This document shows, piece by piece, positions 24,001 to 34,712 of a stretch of DNA of 64,000 bases. The translations under genes were made by a program, and so were the position numbers. This stretch comes from Plazaster borealis (lineage: Eukaryota; Echinodermata; Asteroidea; Forcipulatida; Labidiasteridae): the NCBI GenBank assembly GCA_021014325.1, contig CM037463.1, forward strand, positions 21,336,026 through 21,400,025. Direction: 5' to 3'. The notes beneath the pieces are model-generated. The model was given only the letters and a program-made list of their open reading frames with translations, did not search any database and was not told the DNA's origin. Position 1 is the first letter of the stretch; the number at the start of each line of letters is the position of its first letter.

Positions 24001-24240
24001 GGTCCGGTCCGGGCATGCTTAGATGGACCGAGAACAGCCTATCGTATGGAAGGACAAAACTCTGCCAGCATCCTTTGTTTACAAAATTGGAAGATGAAAC
24101 AAAATTCTCAAACTTAATTAATTAAGCAAACAAATAAGCAGGTCTTTATCATGATGAGGTCAAGTTAATGCCTATACCAAACCGAGGCTGGAAGGACAAC
24201 AATAAATAACCCGACCCCTTTCTTGGTATGATGAAAATCA
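21021..24240. repeat. Spacer block of array unit 1
   Basis: Colinear with 31020-32330 (unit 2) and partly with 40020-40345 and 41660-42400 (unit 3): AAAACAAACCTGTGCATTGG, GACTGCTGGATTTACAGGAC, TTAAAATCTCTAAACTACCC. It contains a perfect 13-bp hairpin, TGTTCCATTCAAC with its inverse, at about 22582-22624 that is conserved in unit 2. C-runs at 21808-21845 and T-runs occur. No gene is recognised apart from a short conserved open stretch at 23455-23535. Confidence 0.7.
23455..23535 (+). other. Short open stretch conserved between array units 1 and 2
   Basis: 27 codons reading HSAQILKDQEWISVDRARFA and onward are identical in protein at 32187-32267. Three base differences are visible and all are at third codon positions, while the flanks differ by insertions and deletions that break the frame. 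It may be a remnant of an exon or chance in a young duplication. Confidence 0.25.
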
Positions 24241-24247
24241 GTCGCCA

Positions 24248-24253
24248 TTTATT
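24248..24253 (-). terminator. AATAAA polyadenylation signal of gene A1
   Basis: AATAAA on the minus strand lies 78 bases past the A1 stop codon. The same hexamer lies 34-39 bases past the A2 and A3 stops. Confidence 0.6.
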
Positions 24254-24330
24254 GCTATAGCAGGCTGGCAGACAAGGAACATGTCAAAGTTTGTGGTAGC
24301 ATAATAATCAAATATATTTGCCAAAGCTCA

Positions 24331-25281
24331 CTATCTCCACCATTCTGGTGGGCGTGGTTTTCTTAGGAGCATGACGGACACTGTGCCGCGTTCAAGCGGT
24401 TCGAATCCAGTACGTAGTTTGATGGACCTCATGACGGGTGAACTTCCCAAAGATGGCAGCCTTACCTCCCCATGCCATTCGAATAGTAGTTCGGTTACTC
24501 CTGCAGAACTAGCCAAACGCTGGAACTCTCCGTGTTGGTCAGCGTAACGATTGTCAATGTACAGCACCAGAGCACCCGGGCTAAGTGCTCGGAAGATTTC
24601 ACGAAGTAAATCTCCGCGAGTGGAATCGTTCCTGATGAAAGCAGCAACTGTGGAGAAAAACTTGACAAAGGTGATGATGTCGGCCTGAGAAATTACAAGG
24701 CGGCTCCACTTTCTAAGACGATGCCCTGATAGTGTAATGTTTCCATGGCCGTATCTAATACTTGGCAACTCCATTGGATTGGATTGTCTTATCTTTTGCC
24801 AGGTCGTCGCCCATTCAAAGTAGATATCAAATATTGAGCATTCTAAACGGTCAGTTGGAACCAGTCCGGTGTCCCGTAGAAACTTTGTCAGGCCAGCGAC
24901 GTCCGATCCGGGACCTCCACCTATGCAACACACACGGAATGCCGGCTTGTATTTCCATGTGCCCGTAACATGCTCCTTATCCGCCAGTGCTAACTGCAGA
25001 CTTTTATAGACCATGTAGCTGTGCATCGCAAAGAAGCGATACACGTAGGTACATCTGTTACCGACGTCGTTCCAATCCGGTCGACTGCCCGTGCCGCGGA
25101 GCCCCTGCCTATATGTCCGCGAAATCGACTCAAAACATGACCGGAGGTTGTCTATCAAATTTACATCGCCTTGTCTGATCATACTGGAAAAATAATCGCC
25201 AACTACTCGATCAAAATAAGCTGCTGCTTCCAATGACCTTAGTTCATCCCTCATGAAGGAGAAATCGTACCGAGACGCCAT
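24331..25281 (-). CDS. Methyltransferase-like protein, family member A1
   Basis: The intronless frame encodes 316 residues. The N-terminus MASRYDFSFMRDELRS is followed by a helical cap. The fold core has a Rossmann-type motif I, CCIGGGPGSD (residues 118-127), as in class I S-adenosylmethionine methyltransferases. It also has an acidic strand end ECSIFD (Asp152), a motif IV-like ADIITFVKFFS (200-210), and the post-motif strand PGALVLYIDN (235-244). It ends soon after MLLRKP. The ATG at 25281 was chosen because CAAAATGGCG is conserved in A2, A3 and B3. An upstream ATG present in A2 and A3 is followed by a stop here. No signal peptide or membrane segment is seen, so it is probably cytosolic or nuclear. 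The substrate is unknown. About 110 bp upstream, a kB-like palindrome is split by a transposon, so expression may be altered. The methyltransferase call rests on motifs only. Confidence 0.85.
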   Translation of the reverse strand: MASRYDFSFMRDELRSLEAAAYFDRVVGDYFSSMIRQGDVNLIDNLRSCFESISRTYRQGLRGTGSRPDWNDVGNRCTYVYRFFAMHSYMVYKSLQLALADKEHVTGTWKYKPAFRVCCIGGGPGSDVAGLTKFLRDTGLVPTDRLECSIFDIYFEWATTWQKIRQSNPMELPSIRYGHGNITLSGHRLRKWSRLVISQADIITFVKFFSTVAAFIRNDSTRGDLLREIFRALSPGALVLYIDNRYADQHGEFQRLASSAGVTELLFEWHGEVRLPSLGSSPVMRSIKLRTGFEPLERGTVSVMLLRKPRPPEWWR

Positions 25282-25393
25282 TTTGTACAATGACTGTGTG
25301 TCTTACAGCAAAGTCATGTACCAAAATGAAGAATGCCTTTCGTTTAACCTTTCTACTGTGTTGTTCTAATTCAGTTGCAAAATAGTTATGGGA

Positions 25394-26103
25394 ATAGACT
25401 GTGCAAGTCTCTCGCGCATATTTGAACTTCCGGGACCATTGTGGTCCCAACCATATGGAGATTTACGTGGACGAGATTTTGTTTTGTCAATTATTTTAGT
25501 TTAACGTAGTTTATGACCATGAAAATTATATATGTTGTTGGAAATGTAATACTTAGTGAAAAAAAATAGGAAAGTAAAATCAAGTTGACAATATAACGAA
25601 GAAAACCCGAGAATTAAACTTGACCTCAGCTTCCGGTTGCTGCAAAATATTAATAATTTTGTGCTTACCTCCGATCACAAAACTTATGTAAACGCTTGTT
25701 TTTGATGCGCGATGATTAACACCAGATGGTGTAATTGCAACGCAAAGCCTTTTCATTGCAGTCTATGGTTGTTGAGGCGTCAGCGTCCTCTATAAACTGC
25801 GTCAAGCGTTAATTTTATGCCCGTGTGACCTTCGCGAATCCACGTAAGTGGTTTCTGAAAAGTAAAGATCAAATAACCATTCTTGTCCCAGAGTTTTAAT
25901 TTTGCTTCAGTAATAATTAACAAATTATTTGTGTATTTATTATAGAAACTAAAACTGTTTTTATACACATGTAATGAGTATTTTCGTTGTTCAGATTTTG
26001 TCATTAGATATAATTTAAAACAAAGATTTTTATTTATAGAAAGAAATGTTCTTCGTTTGACGTGTTTTTTCGTTCCGACACGCGCGAGACTTGCACAGTC
26101 TAT
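25394..26103. mobile_element. ~706-bp transposon inserted in the A1 promoter
   Basis: The inverted ends AGACTGTGCAAGTCTCTCGC and GAGACTTGCACAGTCT (element 25396-26101) are bounded by GGGAAT on the left and ATTCCCC on the right. Removing the element and one AT restores GGGAATTCCCCCAAAATTGC, exactly the sequence upstream of A3. It is absent from units 2 and 3. It has no long open frame, so it is non-autonomous. Confidence 0.8.
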
Positions 26104-27160
26104 TCCCCCAAAATTGCGTCATTGCCTATTTAAGGGACTCTCGTCTGGGCTTGGTCAAAGGACAGATGAGGTCACAACATAAATTGGTCACTTGTTAATA
26201 TACAAATAACAAGTGCGGTATCACAAGAAGTTTCACGACAAGCTATCCAAGTTCCTATAGTCTTGGTTTCAGCTTTTAAAAAGTGTTTAATTACGAAATA
26301 ATATGAATCAATGCTTCCAAGTTCTGATTACCGACTGAAGGCACTGCGTGGAAGGCACGATGGTATCAAGTCATGTATCAAATAAAGGAGCAAAGTCCGC
26401 CCTCTGTCGATGATTGTGATTGACGAGTAAACAATGTTTGTTGCGATGGAGGGGGGATTCCCCTGCCCAGAAATCAGCGGATGAGCAATAAAGGAAAAAC
26501 AGTCGCTTGTACATGACCAATGTTGAGAAACACCTCATTGAAGAGAAATAATGTGCACTACAGTTATGACACAATTGACCTTTGCACAAAAACGCCTAAA
26601 TCCGACGCCTTTTCGCATCACAAGAAATCGAGGAACTGTAACAATGAAGTGCTGACTTTCATAATGGAACAGTTACAGTGCTGTATGGGGGGGGGGGGGT
26701 GGGGGTGGAGAAAGAATATTCCTTTTTTTTCTTTTTTTTTAAAGCCCCCACCCCCTTACTTGGGGTTTGTTTTCAAATCACATATGTCTCTCTGACGGAC
26801 TCTATCCTTATGAAGACACTGAGTGTGTTTTTCCATCAAAATCAAACCGAGGCTGGAAGAACAAAAATAGTCTGATCCTTGTTTAGTTTCACGCTAGTCA
26901 GTATTCATTAATACTAAAAACATAACAGGGAACGCGACAAAAGAGGGTCTTCGATCATATATCACTCAGTTTAATTCCAAACATTTAGGAGAACATTCAC
27001 ATTAAAATATATTGTTTTTTGAAATAAACTTTTAATCCAGAATTCAAGCTAGTTGAACGAATAAGCACAATTAAAACGTGTGTGGAATTTTGAGTCATTA
27101 CGGACGTGTCTAGGCCTACTTTTCTTTGAATTGTTTGCATAAAACCATGCGTGACATATT
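26104..27160 (-). promoter_or_regulatory. Upstream block of gene A1 with kB-like site
   Basis: Colinear with the upstream DNA of A2 (36215-36720), A3 (43635-44620) and B3 (46530-48300). It includes AAAATTGCGTCATTGCC, a TATTTAAG box, and GGGGATTCCCC at 26453-26463 followed by TGCCCAGAAATCAGCGG. The GGGGATTCCC core fits the NF-kB/Rel consensus GGGRNNYYCC. A G-run lies at 26687. Regulatory role is inferred from conservation and motif. Confidence 0.45.
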
Positions 27161-27523
27161 TTGAAGGCATGATATACTTTTGGTTATTGTCAAAGACCAG
27201 TATTCTCACTTGGTGTATCCCAACGTATGCATTAAATAACAAACCTGTGTAAATTTAGGCTCAATTGAAAATCGAAGTTGCAAGAAAATAATGAAAGAAA
27301 AAAACACTCTTGTTGCATGAGTGCTTTCAGATGCATGAGAAAAGCTTCGTGCCCGTGAAGCCTTTCTCATTCAAATTTATGGGTGAAAAATTACCTCTAT
27401 CTCTAAAACTACATTACTTCAAAGGGGTCGTTTCTAACAATATTTTGTAATATCGACATCCCTCAAGTGCTGTTTACCAAGTAATTTGTTATGGTCATTG
27501 CCAAAAGTACACCTTGCCTTTAA
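27161..27523. mobile_element. TTAA-type MITE between A1 and B1
   Basis: The ends GGCATGATATACTTTTGG and CCAAAAGTACACCTTGCCT match family copies. The same insertion sits between A3 and B3 (44622-44985), so it predates the duplication of the units. Confidence 0.75.
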
Positions 27524-27664
27524 GGGGGTGTGACGGTGGGGGTGATGGACTATTATTTGATTGAACACCTTTTTTTATAACCCCACTTTATCAGCTAAGG
27601 AACAATTTGTCTTTATTAATTTATTTTTTCTCCAAAACGACAGAACCTTTTCAGGGACGGCTAA

Positions 27665-28285
27665 ACTAGTAAGGAACAAAGCGAATTGGCGGCTTGCCTC
27701 GGTTTGCTCTGACCGGTAGCGTGGTGCAGGCCGGGCACTCTCTCCCTCATCCGTGGGTTGACCGATGGGCGTGATGTCCGTAGGTGTGCCCGGGCTCGGG
27801 AGTTCCTGGTGGTAACCCATCTCCTAATGATAAATCATGTCTGTCGCTGATGGATTGTTTTCTCAGGAGCATGACGGTCACACAACAGCTTAAGTAAGGG
27901 GGCAACTTTGATCGCAGTGTCGAATGATGTACTGCTCCCTGAACGCTCCGTAATCGGCATGGAAATCGAAAAGTTTATATTTTCGAATAGCACATCCGTG
28001 ACTCCACCAGAGCTCGCGATTTTCTTAAACTCTCCGTGTTGATCACTAAATATATTGTCAATGTAAAATACGAAAGCTCCTGGTTTTAGCTCTCGGAAAA
28101 TTTCTCTAAGTAAGTTTCCGCAAACTTGACAAAGGAGACGATGTCTGCTGATCTAACTTTATCCAGCTCGTTTATGCTCAGACGGTTATAACTACGGGTC
28201 ATATCACCCGAGAAATACGTCATTGGTGGAAACTCATCACTGGCATTGCTCCGTGTTATCATGTGCCAAGTGTCCTCCCATTCCC
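27665..28285 (-). pseudogene. B1, truncated methyltransferase-like pseudogene
   Basis: Corresponds to the C-terminal two thirds of B3. A base missing near 27717 breaks the frame of the RYPVRANRGKPPNRF tail. A deletion of about 40 bases near 28117 removes the VAAFIRKDATC segment. The 5' half is gone: homology stops within the codons for EWEDTWK, at the same base as in B2, where it joins CTTTTATGAGTAATTACC from a MITE. A 29-base piece of the lost start survives at 29008-29036. B1 cannot encode a complete protein. Confidence 0.85.
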
Positions 28286-28316
28286 ATTACTTTTATGAGT
28301 AATTACCAAACGTACC

Positions 28317-29003
28317 CTTTAAAGGCATCGTACACGTTTGGTAATTGGAGCCTATTGTTTGTTTCAAACCTATATATAGTTGTAGATGTATACCATAAAA
28401 CTAACCTGTGAAAATTTCATTTCAAAAGGTGGTTGCGTTTTTGAGATATTGCCGAAAATCTGGAGCGGTTATGTCCACGCAGGAAGAATAATTTGCATTG
28501 GAATACACACTCTGAGAATTAGAAGCGTTACTGTCAGTAACGCTTCTCAGATTCAAATGTTTTTGGTGATAAAAAGGGATATCTTTTTCCATGTAAACCG
28601 CAGTACTTCGAAGTGAAAAGTTTCTCAAAAAGCATTATACTATCCAAAGCTTCTGTACTTACAGTTAGATTTTAGCGTGTAATACATTTTTGTTGAGAAC
28701 CAAATCACTTTGAAATCGCCCAAAGTATATATATAGACCCTTTTGACTTAAAATCAATTCAAGCAAAGTTTATTTTAGGATGAGCCCACATGTGTCTCTT
28801 TGTAGAGTTTATACCACTTTACCTGCTGAGTAATTGCTGTACAATTCCTAAGGGAATTCCGGAAAAGCTGGTCATTGATGGATTTTTGTTTGTGAAAAAA
28901 ACAACCTAATGGTAACAAGACAATTGGCATGCTATTTGGCTAGGTGTTAATGTTGAACTTGGAATTTTTTAGATTTGAAAAAAAAAAAATTGGCGGAGTA
29001 CCG
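28317..29003. mobile_element. TTAA MITE and filler splitting B1
   Basis: AGGCATCGTACACGTTTGG begins at about 28322. The element carries GGTGGTTGCGTTTTTGAGAT and the palindromic AGCGTTACTGTCAGTAACGC, and is cut at about 28665. It is followed by GTTAGATTTTAGCGTGTAAT and more DNA of unknown origin to 29000. Unit 2 has a more complete copy at 37140-37553 in the same place. Confidence 0.7.
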
Positions 29004-29180
29004 TAAGAGACGTCATTTTCACTGGTGCTTTCTTTAATTAATACGGCGGTCGGAATCATTCTTAATTTCAAGTGAGCACGACATTAACTGACGACAGACA
29101 GCGAAGTCAACCGATATCAACAAGACCAGTGCTTCAACGGTCAAAATAAAAACTTCCTTATCCTGAGAGGCAAATTTCCT
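29004..29180 (-). pseudogene. N-terminal remnant and original 5' flank of B1
   Basis: GAAAGCACCAGTGAAAATGA (minus strand) equals the KAPVKMTSL codons inside B3. Upstream of it the sequence matches the 5' flank of gene D rather than that of B3: GCGGTCGGAATCATTC and AATTTCAAGTGAGCACG against GCGTTCGGAAAAGTTC and AATTTCAAGTGACCACG. This shows where the ancestral B gene began. Confidence 0.65.
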
Positions 29181-29459
29181 TAAATTTGAATGAATTTTCG
29201 AATAAATCACAAAAAAGCCTAATGTACCACCTATCTAGTTTGCTGGAAGGTATTAAACAGAGGTCGGTGCAGAGTTCAAAATATTATCCGGTCTCTTTTG
29301 AAGAACATATACATCAAACCTTTTATTTTACTCGCGGACTGTTTAGTACCCGGTGGCTTGACCCTGACAATACACTGTGAATCACTGTACAGTATTTCAA
29401 TAACACCAACACGCACAGATATGATGGGGGGGGGGGGGTGACAGACACAAGTTTTACCA

Positions 29460-30300
29460 AGGTGTGACAAAAGTAATGTATTAACATTAAAATTTGACTG
29501 ACATAGAAAAGACGACGGCAATTTACTGTTCAGGCATGCTGCATCAATAGAGGGCGCCCAATCCAAAACAGAGACGGAGTGGAAACCACAGACAATACCT
29601 TTAGGAATCAGTCTGATACTGATAGCAGGCGCGGATCCAGGGGGGGCGTGGGGGCGCACGCCCCTTTTGCCAGGAAAAAAAAAAAAAAAATGGAGAGAGA
29701 AAAAAAAATTCAGAAGTCATACTCATTAGTGCATTGGCAATTTCGCAGTGCAGAACAATAAAATGCTGTCTGGGGATGGCGCGGTCTTTCATTCTGAAAA
29801 AAAAATCACGCCCCCCCCCCGTTTGGAAAATCCTGGATCCGCCCCTGGATAGGAACGTCTGTGCGAAAAACCATGTTCTGTCTTCAGATTAACTATTACA
29901 ACAATTTGGTGAATGTTTAATTAATGTGTTTGTCAATGGACTATGGCCTTTTCGTTTTTTGCAACTGATGAATGCTGTTTGGAGAGAAAAAATGCTGAAT
30001 GTAATTTACAATGAGGAGATCATTATTCAACATTTTTCCTGGGTTGTTTACCATTCTGCCATCGACGATCCAGGCATGGACGGCTCGACTAAAAAATTGG
30101 CTGTCCTAGATTTGAAGTCAAGTCGTAATTCTAACATTTTCTTCATGAGACCATAATACTGTCACACCGACATTGTGTGATAGCTGTCGTGGGCGAGAGT
30201 CTGGGCGCTGTGACCATAGGCGAACCGGCAAAGGAATTATTAGCGACTTGTTTTCAAGTTTAAGTTGTGTATGGATATAGTGATAGTTTTAGAGAAGTCG
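29460..30300. repeat. Tail block of array unit 1
   Basis: Colinear with 38440-39000 and 19819-20400. It carries an extra inverted-repeat insertion (29632-29850) absent from both. No coding function is seen. Confidence 0.7.
29632..29850. mobile_element. Inverted-repeat insertion private to unit 1
   Basis: GGCGCGGATCCAGGGGGG and its inverted partner CCTGGATCCGCCCCTGG bound a poly-A/poly-C rich core. Unit 2 at 38545-38570 lacks it, so it arrived after the units duplicated. Confidence 0.65.
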
Positions 30301-30346
30301 CTAGCTTACAAAGTGTTCTTTGTACAAACAATGTTTATGGCTTAAA

Positions 30347-30711
30347 GGGATCGTATACGTTTTGTAATTGGAACCCACTGTTTGTTTCAATCCTATACAG
30401 TTGTAGATATACCATAAACTAACTTGTGAAAATTTCATTTCAAAAGGTGGTAGCGTTTTTGAGATATTGCCGAAAATCTGGAGCGGTTATGTCCACGCAG
30501 GAAGAATACTAATCTGCAATTGGAATACTGAGAAACGATACTGTCAATAACGCTTCTCAGCTTCAATTTTTGGGGGATAAAAAGTGATTTGTAAGTGAAA
30601 GGTTTTTCAAAATGCATTATACTATCCAAAGCTGCTGTACTTCTTACCAAGTAAGTTTTTATTGCCATTAATTTTCAGAGTCATTACCAAACGTATATAA
30701 AGACCTTATAA
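30347..30711. mobile_element. TTAA-type MITE at the unit 1/unit 2 junction
   Basis: It starts TTAAAGGGATCGTATACG and ends AAACGTATATAAAGACCTTA with a decayed right TTAA. The family motif TCCACGCAGGAAGAATA is present. Confidence 0.75.
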
Positions 30712-30715
30712 CGAG

Positions 30716-32330
30716 TTACAAAATGAGACACATAGCCTGTACTTCCTGCAGGCACAAATTGTATACACTCTAAAAGAAATTCCCGGGTAAGCATTGACCC
30801 GGAAACCGGGTCTCATGGGCCTCGGCGGTTATTTTTAATTTTCTGGTTTTTTGTGGTATTATTGTATCACAAAATGTAAACTTTCTCCATGACTAGAGTA
30901 TTCTTTCCTGCTGGAAAATGCTCTGCCAAATCCACATGGTCACTTTTTAAGATTGGACACGGTCTCATTTTGGGGGGAAACCTTGTGATCTTGCAAATGA
31001 AATGCATGTATTCATGTCTTTAAAAAGAAATTAATAAAAACTGAAATTGCAGACTCAAGAATAACGAAGGTATTGCATCAAGTACAAAGCCTTTGTTACA
31101 ATTAAAACTGTTTCATAAACAAGATGAACATTGATAGCAAAAATTAAATCAGTACAAACACCACTTATAGTATTTTCTGCACATTTAATCACAGAATTCT
31201 GAATGTAATGTATAGGCCTACCTAACATTGATGCTGTGTAAAAACAAACCTGTGCATTAGTAATCACTTCTGATTATACTCTACATCTTAGAAGAACACA
31301 GGCGTCAATTAAATTGCAGTGGGATATTATTGACTGCTGGATTTACAGGACAATGGAAGTTGTCAGTTTCTCGAAAACTAGAGAAGAGGGAAATTGTCCC
31401 TTTAATTCTATCTTTATCACACCCTTGTCAAAATGCATGCCAATTTAAAATCTCTAAACTACCCTAGTGATTTGCCTGTGGATTTTTTTCCCACAGAACT
31501 CGGGAAAGTACTGAGTATATAACTAACTATATTCATTATCCCCGTTGCAAAATTAACATCAAAATTAAATATACCCCATTTTTGTTTTCCATGGCTTTAT
31601 AATTAACCTACAGATTATCCATGTTTATACATATTGTTCATTCGAAGATTCATTTCCTGGAAAATAAAGACTTGACTGAAAAATATTATACAAACACTGA
31701 ATGTTCATGAGTTCAATAGTGAGAATATTAATTTTACGAGTTCAAAGATTAAATGTTCCATTCAACGAGTCGAAGCCGAGTTGAATGGAACATTCCATCT
31801 TTCAAAGAATGAAAATAATTATGAATGCGGTGTGACCTCCGATAAAATGACTTGGATCTACCTGAGTGGGTGTTACAACAGTATTGTCAACCAACTTTGG
31901 GGGACTTTTCGTAATTGTATTTGCATTTTCTTTTGTATAAAGAATAACGATAATTCTTTATTCGGGCGCCGAAGAGAAATATCTTTCAATTTTTCATATA
32001 CCTGAAAATAAGAGGATCGAGGAGTCGACTGGGCCATAAATTGCCTTTTAACAGGTGGTTAATTTAACGAACGTTTGTCTTATGAATTGGAAATGTTGTT
32101 CAGTTTAAACTGTAAAAAAAAAATTGTTATGAGGTTAGGATTAGAAAAACACAGTTGTCATTTGAAACTGGTATACTGGGAACATTCTGCCCAAATTCTT
32201 AAGGATCAAGAGTGGATTTCAGTAGACCGGGCAAGATTCGCGCGTAATTATTCGAATATTATTGGTTTGAGAGCCTTGAGTTACCAAATTGCTTTATCGT
32301 GTGAAGGAAACAAATAAAATGCAATTAAAC
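30716..32330. repeat. Spacer block of array unit 2
   Basis: Colinear with 21021-23660, including the 13-bp TGTTCCATTCAAC hairpin (about 31763-31804) and the conserved open stretch at 32187-32267. The segment GCAGGCACAAATTGTATACA near 30750 recurs at 39140 and, diverged, at 52755. Confidence 0.65.
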
Positions 32331-32584
32331 TAATTAAACGAAATTGGATAAAACATTAACATCGGCAAAACTGTAACAAAAAACACCATTTTATCTTATC
32401 ACTCAAAAAATTAACATAATTCAACATAGTTGTCAGTTCGCCATAATGACATTTTACACCATCTTTACAATTAAAAACAAACTTATTCTATGCATTCGTT
32501 TGTGGTTGGGGCAAATCTCACCAGTAACTTGTAGTCCAGTTATAATTTTCCACGCGAACAATCTAAGTCATAGTACTTAAAGAG

Positions 32585-34205
32585 AGGGTATACCTTTGGT
32601 AATTACTCAACACATTAATTACCATAAAAACGTACGTTATACTTGGTAAAAAGCACTGGAGAGCTGTTGATACTATAAAACATTGTTAGAAACGTACCCC
32701 TTTGGGGGTTATGTAGTTTTAGAGAAAGAGGTAAATTTTCACCCATTATACATTTGAATCTGAGAAAGGCTTCAGGCACGAAGCTTTTTTAAGGCATCTG
32801 AAAGCACACATGCAACAAGGGTGTTTTTCTGTCATAATTTTCTTGCAACTTCGATGACCAATTGAGCCCAAATTTCCACAGGTTTTTTTTCTTTTTTCTT
32901 TTTTCTTGGATTCACAGTTATCTGGCTGATAGACAGCAGAGGGTTGTTTTACATGGTGCAATCTCCAACTGGAAACCTGTCACCTCGGGTGTACCTCAGG
33001 GTTCAGTTCTCGGTCCATTGTTTTTCAACTTGTTTGTTAACGACATTCCCAACATTTTTTTTCATTCTGATAGTCTTTTATTTGCGGATGATTTGAAGCT
33101 GTTTCGCATTGTTCGCACACCTGGAGATGCGCAGCTGTTGCAGGATGATCTGGACAGGCTCTTTGATTGGTCATCTACATGGAATTTAACCCTTAACCAT
33201 ATAAATGTAAAGTGCTTACTTTGTCGCTTAAGAAGCAACCTATTTTACATAATTACAATCTTTCGTCTGCCAATCTAGAAAGGGTTACACATCACAAAGA
33301 CTTGGGTGTTTTTATTGACTGTAAATTAACCTTTGTCCCTCATGTAGACTACGTTGTTGCCAAGGCAAACCGTATGCTTGTTATCTTTTGACGTCACTGC
33401 AGAAACTTAGATCAGGAAACAAAGCGTATCCTTTACTGCTCTCTTGTTAGACCTGGTCTTGAATTTGCCTCTGTTTCTTTTAACTCACTATCTGCCACGC
33501 AAGAGACGCGTATTGAGCGTATTCAAAAAAAATTCATCCGTTTCCTTGGCAACAACGTATATATTTCACAAACAAATTCTCTTGCCTCACTCAAAAGTCG
33601 TAGGCAAACTATAGACTTGACTTTTCTTTTTAAATGTGTCAATTCTAATTTTTACTGTATCTTACTTTGTTCTCGTTTCCCCCTTAAAGTTCCCCGTCCT
33701 AACCTCCGCTACCCTGGTCTGTTCATTGTCCCTAAAAACAGAGTCAATGCAACTATACAAAAGGCTTCATACACCGTCTCACTTCCCTGTTTAATTCAAT
33801 CACCCAAACCAACCCCTCCATCGACATTTTCCACCAATCCATCTCTGCCTTCAAAGTCCAAGTCAAGCAAATGCTCCAGCCCACCCCTCACCCATCTTGC
33901 CTCCCTAGTGTTTAGTCAAATAATTGTCCTATTGGGTCTTTCCTGTTTTCTGTCTGTTCTTTTTATGACTTTTCCCCTCTTGCCATGTGTGTATTTGGGG
34001 GTTTTGGTTTTTTTTTTACTTCCTTGATTTATTGATAAATTTTACTGTTTTTATACTGTTTAATATTAATATTTTTATCCGTCCTGTAATTGGCGCTTGC
34101 GCTGTTGGATGTTGTATAAAATAAAATAAAATAAAAAGTAATACACCACGTGAGGATACTGGTTTTTTGACAACTACCAAAAAAGTATACCCTGCCTACA
34201 ATAGA
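32585..34205. mobile_element. TTAA-type MITE interrupted by a LINE fragment
   Basis: The left part (32585-32885, starting GAGGGTATACCTTTGG) and the right part (about 34140-34198, ending AAAAGTATACCCTGCCT) belong to one element. They are separated by the 3' end of a non-LTR retrotransposon. Confidence 0.75.
32905..34138 (+). pseudogene. 5'-truncated non-LTR retrotransposon (reverse transcriptase fragment)
   Basis: The translated frame shows RT palm motifs SGVPQGSVLGPLFF and the intact catalytic FADDL (about 33081). After frameshifts near 33210 and a stop near 33390 come the C-terminal features CSLVRPGLEFASV and LFKCVNSN. It ends in a TAAAATAAAATAAAATAAAA tail (about 34117-34136), the mark of target-primed insertion. 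The clade is jockey/CR1/L2-like by eye. It is too broken to be active. Confidence 0.85.
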
Positions 34206-34673
34206 GTTTTAGCCCCCTGCTGATCTATATCATGATGTGGCCAAGTCAATGTATACCAAACCGAGGCTGGAAGGACGAAATAGCCCGATCCCTTTTGGGA
34301 TATGATGAAAATCAGTCGCCATTAGTGCCTTAGCAGACAGGGAACATGTCAAAGATTGTGGCAGCAGATAATCAAAATTCTTTGCCAGCTCACTACATCC
34401 ACAGGTACAGAGGTTTTACAGTCACGTGATGTTATGACGTAACTACGGTGTTTGAGACGCCATATTGCCGGTCAATGACCAGCTGCAAGATCCTAACCCT
34501 GACCGGCAAGATGGCTGCCGTTGCGGTAGGCGGGGCTATAGTGGCGTCAGCTGTAAAACCTCTATTGTAAGGGTGGTTTTCTCACAGGACAATAGAAGAT
34601 GTCAGTTTTCAAAAAAACTAAAGACGACGGGAATTTCCCCGACCCCTTTATGGTATGATGAAAAACAGTCTCA
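34206..34673. other. 3' flank of gene A2
   Basis: Contains CCAAACCGAGGCTGGAAGGA as in the A1 flank (about 24179). An insertion of unknown type with CGTGATGTTATGACGTAACT lies around 34420-34565. The flank also has GGGAATTTCC at 34629-34638, a canonical kB-like decamer shared with the A3 flank. No gene is seen. Confidence 0.4.
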
Positions 34674-34679
34674 TTTATT
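34674..34679 (-). terminator. AATAAA polyadenylation signal of gene A2
   Basis: It lies 34 bases past the stop of A2, in a flank that matches A3 base for base over this stretch. Confidence 0.6.
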
Positions 34680-34712
34680 GATACAGCAGACAGGGAACAT
34701 ATCAAATACTCA

